A stretch of 8,068 bases of DNA from NCBI RefSeq assembly GCF_947253395.1, contig NZ_CAMXYY010000066.1, positions 1 through 8,068 of the forward strand, given 5' to 3'. Position 1 is the stretch's first letter; each line of letters starts with the position of its first letter. This document shows, piece after piece, positions 5,764 to 8,068 of this stretch. The notes beneath the pieces are model-generated. The model was given only the letters and a program-made list of their open reading frames with translations. It had not been told where the DNA came from and did no database searches. The stretch comes from an uncultured Olegusella sp. (GTDB taxonomy: Bacteria; Actinomycetota; Coriobacteriia; Coriobacteriales; Atopobiaceae). A program made the translations under genes and the position numbers.

Positions 5764-7182
5764 ATGGATTTGGGAAAGACTACTAACCATGGTCTGGGTG
5801 GTTTTAAAAACCTGCCACGTAAGCGGCTTGCTGCCATCGTTGCGGCAGCAGCTGTGTTTGCGTTGGTGGTGATTTTTTTTGTTATACGCTCATGCGCGAG
5901 TGCGCCAGGAGATGCGGTCTATGTGCAGTCAGTTGCAAATGTCAACATTGCTGCCACCGATGCCCAAGTAGGACGCTATTCGGGTGTTGTTGAATCAGCA
6001 GGATCGCAAAAAGTAAGTTTTGATAATGAGCGCACTCTTGACAAGGTTTCTGTCAAAGTGGGCGATCATGTCAAAGCAGGTCAGGTACTTTTTAGCTACG
6101 ATACAACTTCCCTCAAGCTCACAGCTGAAAAAACTCAGATTGAAATAGACCGTCTAGATCAGACCATTGCAAATAGTAGTGAGCAAATCAATCAGCTTCA
6201 AAAGCAGGCAAATAATTCCTCGGGTGATGAGCGTCTTGATGCACTTGCACAAATTGGACAGCTTCAGGCTGATATTGCTCAAGCTCAGTACGACAAGAAA
6301 ACCAAAACAGCCGAGCTTGAACGTCTCCGAGCAAGCATCAAAGATCCTTCGGTCAAAGCTGAAATTTCCGGCACCATTGAGAAAATCGATATGAACGTTA
6401 TTTCTGGATCGGATCAGAACAACGGTGATGCAACTCCTACTGCAGACGAGGGCAATGATGACAACGGTGGCAGCGGATCAGCTAATGGTGACAGCGCTTT
6501 TATCACCATTCTTGCTGATGGTGATTTTCGTGTAAAAACCGTTGCAAATGAGCAGGGCATCGGTTCTATTTCCAATGGTATGGAAGTTATTGTGCGTTCT
6601 CGCGTAGACACTACCCAGACGTGGAAGGGCAAGGTTGGCAGCATTGACTCCAAGCCTCAAACGAGTAATGAAAATGAAGGTATGGAAGGCGGTAATGGAG
6701 GCGAAGCTTCCAAGTACAGCTTTTATGTTAATCTCAGCGTTTCAAAGGGTTTGATGCTTGGTCAGCATGTGACAGTTGAGCCCGACCAGGGCCAGGCAGG
6801 CAACCTCAAAGGTATCTGGATTGATATGGGCTGGATTGTGACTGAAGGCGATAAGTCTTTTGTGTGGGTAACTGATCACGAGGGAGGCAAACTCACTCGC
6901 CGGGAAATCAAGATTGGCGAGAAGAACGATGAGCTTGCAGCTGTACAGGTACGTGAAGGCTTGAGCAACAGTGATTTTATTGCGTGGCCAGCTGATAATT
7001 GCAAAGAAGGTGCTCCCACAACAACCGAGATGGTTATTCCTGAGCCGGGCGATGGGCAGGACGCTGGTGGCGGCTCCGAGCAGGGAGGCGGACAAAACAA
7101 CCCTGGGCAAAACGGTAATGGTAGTGAAGAGCCTTCGGTAACGCCTTATGCTGGTTCTGCTGCAGATGGTGATGACAAATGA
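5764..7182 (+). CDS. Membrane-fusion (HlyD/MacA/YknX-type) protein of an ABC export system
   Basis: This 472-residue protein has a basic N-terminus (PRKR, 18-21) and one transmembrane helix at about 22-41, then an extracytoplasmic body. A biotinyl-lipoyl half-domain is at about 70-112 (VSVKVGDHVKAGQVLFSYD), a Gln/Leu-rich coiled-coil hairpin at about 115-192 and the returning lipoyl strand at about 196-210 (VKAEISGTIEKID). A beta-barrel-like region follows from about 245. Two linkers rich in Gly, Asn, Asp and Glu (214-243 and 298-316) and a Gly/Pro/Asp-rich tail (426-472) are low complexity. Such proteins link an ABC pump to its substrate or the cell wall; the substrate is unknown. Start choice: ATG 5764 has GAGG (5754-5757) 6 nt before it, whereas the in-frame ATGs at 5737 and 5752 lack a well-spaced site. 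The 3' end overlaps the ATPase gene by ATGA, giving coupled translation. Family is fairly sure, exact subfamily is not. Confidence 0.85.
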   Translation: MDLGKTTNHGLGGFKNLPRKRLAAIVAAAAVFALVVIFFVIRSCASAPGDAVYVQSVANVNIAATDAQVGRYSGVVESAGSQKVSFDNERTLDKVSVKVGDHVKAGQVLFSYDTTSLKLTAEKTQIEIDRLDQTIANSSEQINQLQKQANNSSGDERLDALAQIGQLQADIAQAQYDKKTKTAELERLRASIKDPSVKAEISGTIEKIDMNVISGSDQNNGDATPTADEGNDDNGGSGSANGDSAFITILADGDFRVKTVANEQGIGSISNGMEVIVRSRVDTTQTWKGKVGSIDSKPQTSNENEGMEGGNGGEASKYSFYVNLSVSKGLMLGQHVTVEPDQGQAGNLKGIWIDMGWIVTEGDKSFVWVTDHEGGKLTRREIKIGEKNDELAAVQVREGLSNSDFIAWPADNCKEGAPTTTEMVIPEPGDGQDAGGGSEQGGGQNNPGQNGNGSEEPSVTPYAGSAADGDDK

Positions 7183-8068
7183 GTGCAGCACATCTCTCAA
7201 CGCGCATTTTAGCCACGGGTGAGCAGAGCCATAACTCGCATAAGCTTTCAGCTTTGCCGACCATAGCCCCCGGTTCTGCTTTAAAGCCTCTTGAGACGGG
7301 TGATTTGGCGCCAACGACAAAGGCGGTTTTGCCCGTAAATTTGCCGGTTATTAACGCCAACAATCAGGCAGATGATCTTGAAGATACCAATTCTTTGCGC
7401 ATTAAGCAGACTTCGTCAGAGTCATTGACGTTATCGGGGAAGCATCTGCTTGACCTTCGTGACGTCTTTAAGACATATGGTATTGGTGAGATGGAAGTGC
7501 CTGTCTTGCACAATATCAATCTGACGGTAGATGATGGTGAATACGTTGCTATTATGGGCCCTTCTGGCTCGGGTAAGTCTACATTAATGAATATCATCGG
7601 CTGCCTCGATGTGGTAACAAAGGGCACGTATTTGCTTGATGGCACAGACGTTTCCAATCTCAGCGATGATGCGCAGGCGCAGTTTCGCAATCGTACCATT
7701 GGTTTTGTCTTTCAAAATTTCAATTTGATGCCACGCGAAACTGCTGTAGAAAACGTTGCACTACCCATGATATATGCAGGTATTGGCCGCGCGGAGCGTC
7801 GCGAGCGAGCCTACAAGGCGCTTGAACGCGTAGGTCTTGCCGATCGTGCAGAGTTTTTGCCAACCAAGCTATCTGGTGGTCAGTGTCAGCGCGTTGCTAT
7901 TGCACGTGCCATTGTGATGCATCCTCGTCTGTTGCTTGCTGATGAACCAACAGGAGCTCTGGATTCAGTTTCGGGAAAGCAAGTTATGGAACTTTTTGCC
8001 GAACTTAATGCCTCGGGTATGGCTGTTGTGATGATTACTCATGATCCTACTATTGCCGATCATGCCCA
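7179..8068 (+). CDS. ABC transporter ATP-binding protein, MacB/YknY/LolD type, 3' truncated by window edge
   Basis: The frame is open for 296 codons to the window edge, so the C-terminus is missing. The nucleotide-binding domain starts near residue 89 (LLDLRDVFKTYG, 90-101). Walker A is GPSGSGKST (127-135), the Q-loop Gln179 in GFVFQNFNL, the ABC signature LSGGQ (231-235), Walker B LLLADEP (251-257) with Glu256, the D-loop GALDS (259-263) and the H-loop His288 in MITHDP. The pattern with STLMNIIGCLD and VFQNFNL is that of the MacB/LolD/YknY group, which energises a FtsX/MacB-like permease; with the upstream fusion protein this resembles YknXYZ or MacAB. The first ~88 residues are an unusual extension of low-complexity character without recognisable domain. 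Its start is the ATG in the ATGA overlap; it has only a weak upstream site, and no other ATG or GTG lies in frame before residue 105, only TTG codons. Position 236 is Cys where Gln is usual. A permease downstream or fused C-terminally is expected but unseen. Confidence 0.9.
   Translation, partial: MSAAHLSTRILATGEQSHNSHKLSALPTIAPGSALKPLETGDLAPTTKAVLPVNLPVINANNQADDLEDTNSLRIKQTSSESLTLSGKHLLDLRDVFKTYGIGEMEVPVLHNINLTVDDGEYVAIMGPSGSGKSTLMNIIGCLDVVTKGTYLLDGTDVSNLSDDAQAQFRNRTIGFVFQNFNLMPRETAVENVALPMIYAGIGRAERRERAYKALERVGLADRAEFLPTKLSGGQCQRVAIARAIVMHPRLLLADEPTGALDSVSGKQVMELFAELNASGMAVVMITHDPTIADHA

Noticed and set aside
5869..5901. Possible lipoprotein signal (Cys44 of the fusion protein)
   Set aside because: The residues before the cysteine are Ile-Arg-Ser; Arg in the lipobox is not acceptable, so a simple transmembrane anchor is more likely.

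Overview
The window looks like chromosomal DNA of a moderate-GC actinobacterium, most likely class Coriobacteriia (Atopobium/Olsenella-like). The basis is protein character (WhiA plus RapZ beside a gap-pgk-tpiA cluster, a neighbourhood typical of Gram-positives and especially Actinobacteria), strong AGGAG ribosome sites and a mixed codon usage. The genus is inference. I see no tRNA, rRNA, CRISPR array, insertion sequence or phage gene.

Layout. Positions 83-1985, minus strand: rapZ then whiA, 19 nt apart, probably one transcript. Positions 1986-2267: a 282-bp divergent control region with poly-T tracts, a small inverted repeat and, at its two ends, near-identical inverted copies of a translation start region. 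Positions 2268-5381, plus strand: gap, pgk and tpiA, three consecutive enzymes of lower glycolysis/triose metabolism. gap is separated from pgk by an intrinsic terminator and a 16-bp dyad, while pgk and tpiA overlap by 8 nt. Two tandem terminators (5402-5493) close this operon. Positions 5494-5763: non-coding, with a candidate promoter. Positions 5764-8068, plus strand: a membrane-fusion (HlyD/MacA/YknX-type) protein overlapped by 4 nt by a MacB/YknY/LolD-type ABC ATPase that runs off the window; the partner permease is not visible.

How the genes fit together. Gap, Pgk and TpiA turn dihydroxyacetone phosphate/glyceraldehyde 3-phosphate into 3-phosphoglycerate, giving NADH and ATP. RapZ and WhiA are regulatory or housekeeping proteins (nucleotide/RNA-linked and DNA-binding) whose genes often lie beside gap in Actinobacteria. 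The distal pair is an unrelated envelope export module.

No clearly new system is visible. The most worthwhile oddities are: no yvcK (glmR) between rapZ and whiA, with the glycolytic cluster divergent rather than collinear; a Lys-to-Arg change in the RapZ Walker A motif; the inverted-repeat start regions of rapZ and gap; a terminator with a competing hairpin between gap and pgk; the dyad before pgk; acidic low-complexity inserts in the fusion protein; and an ~88-residue N-terminal extension on the ABC ATPase.
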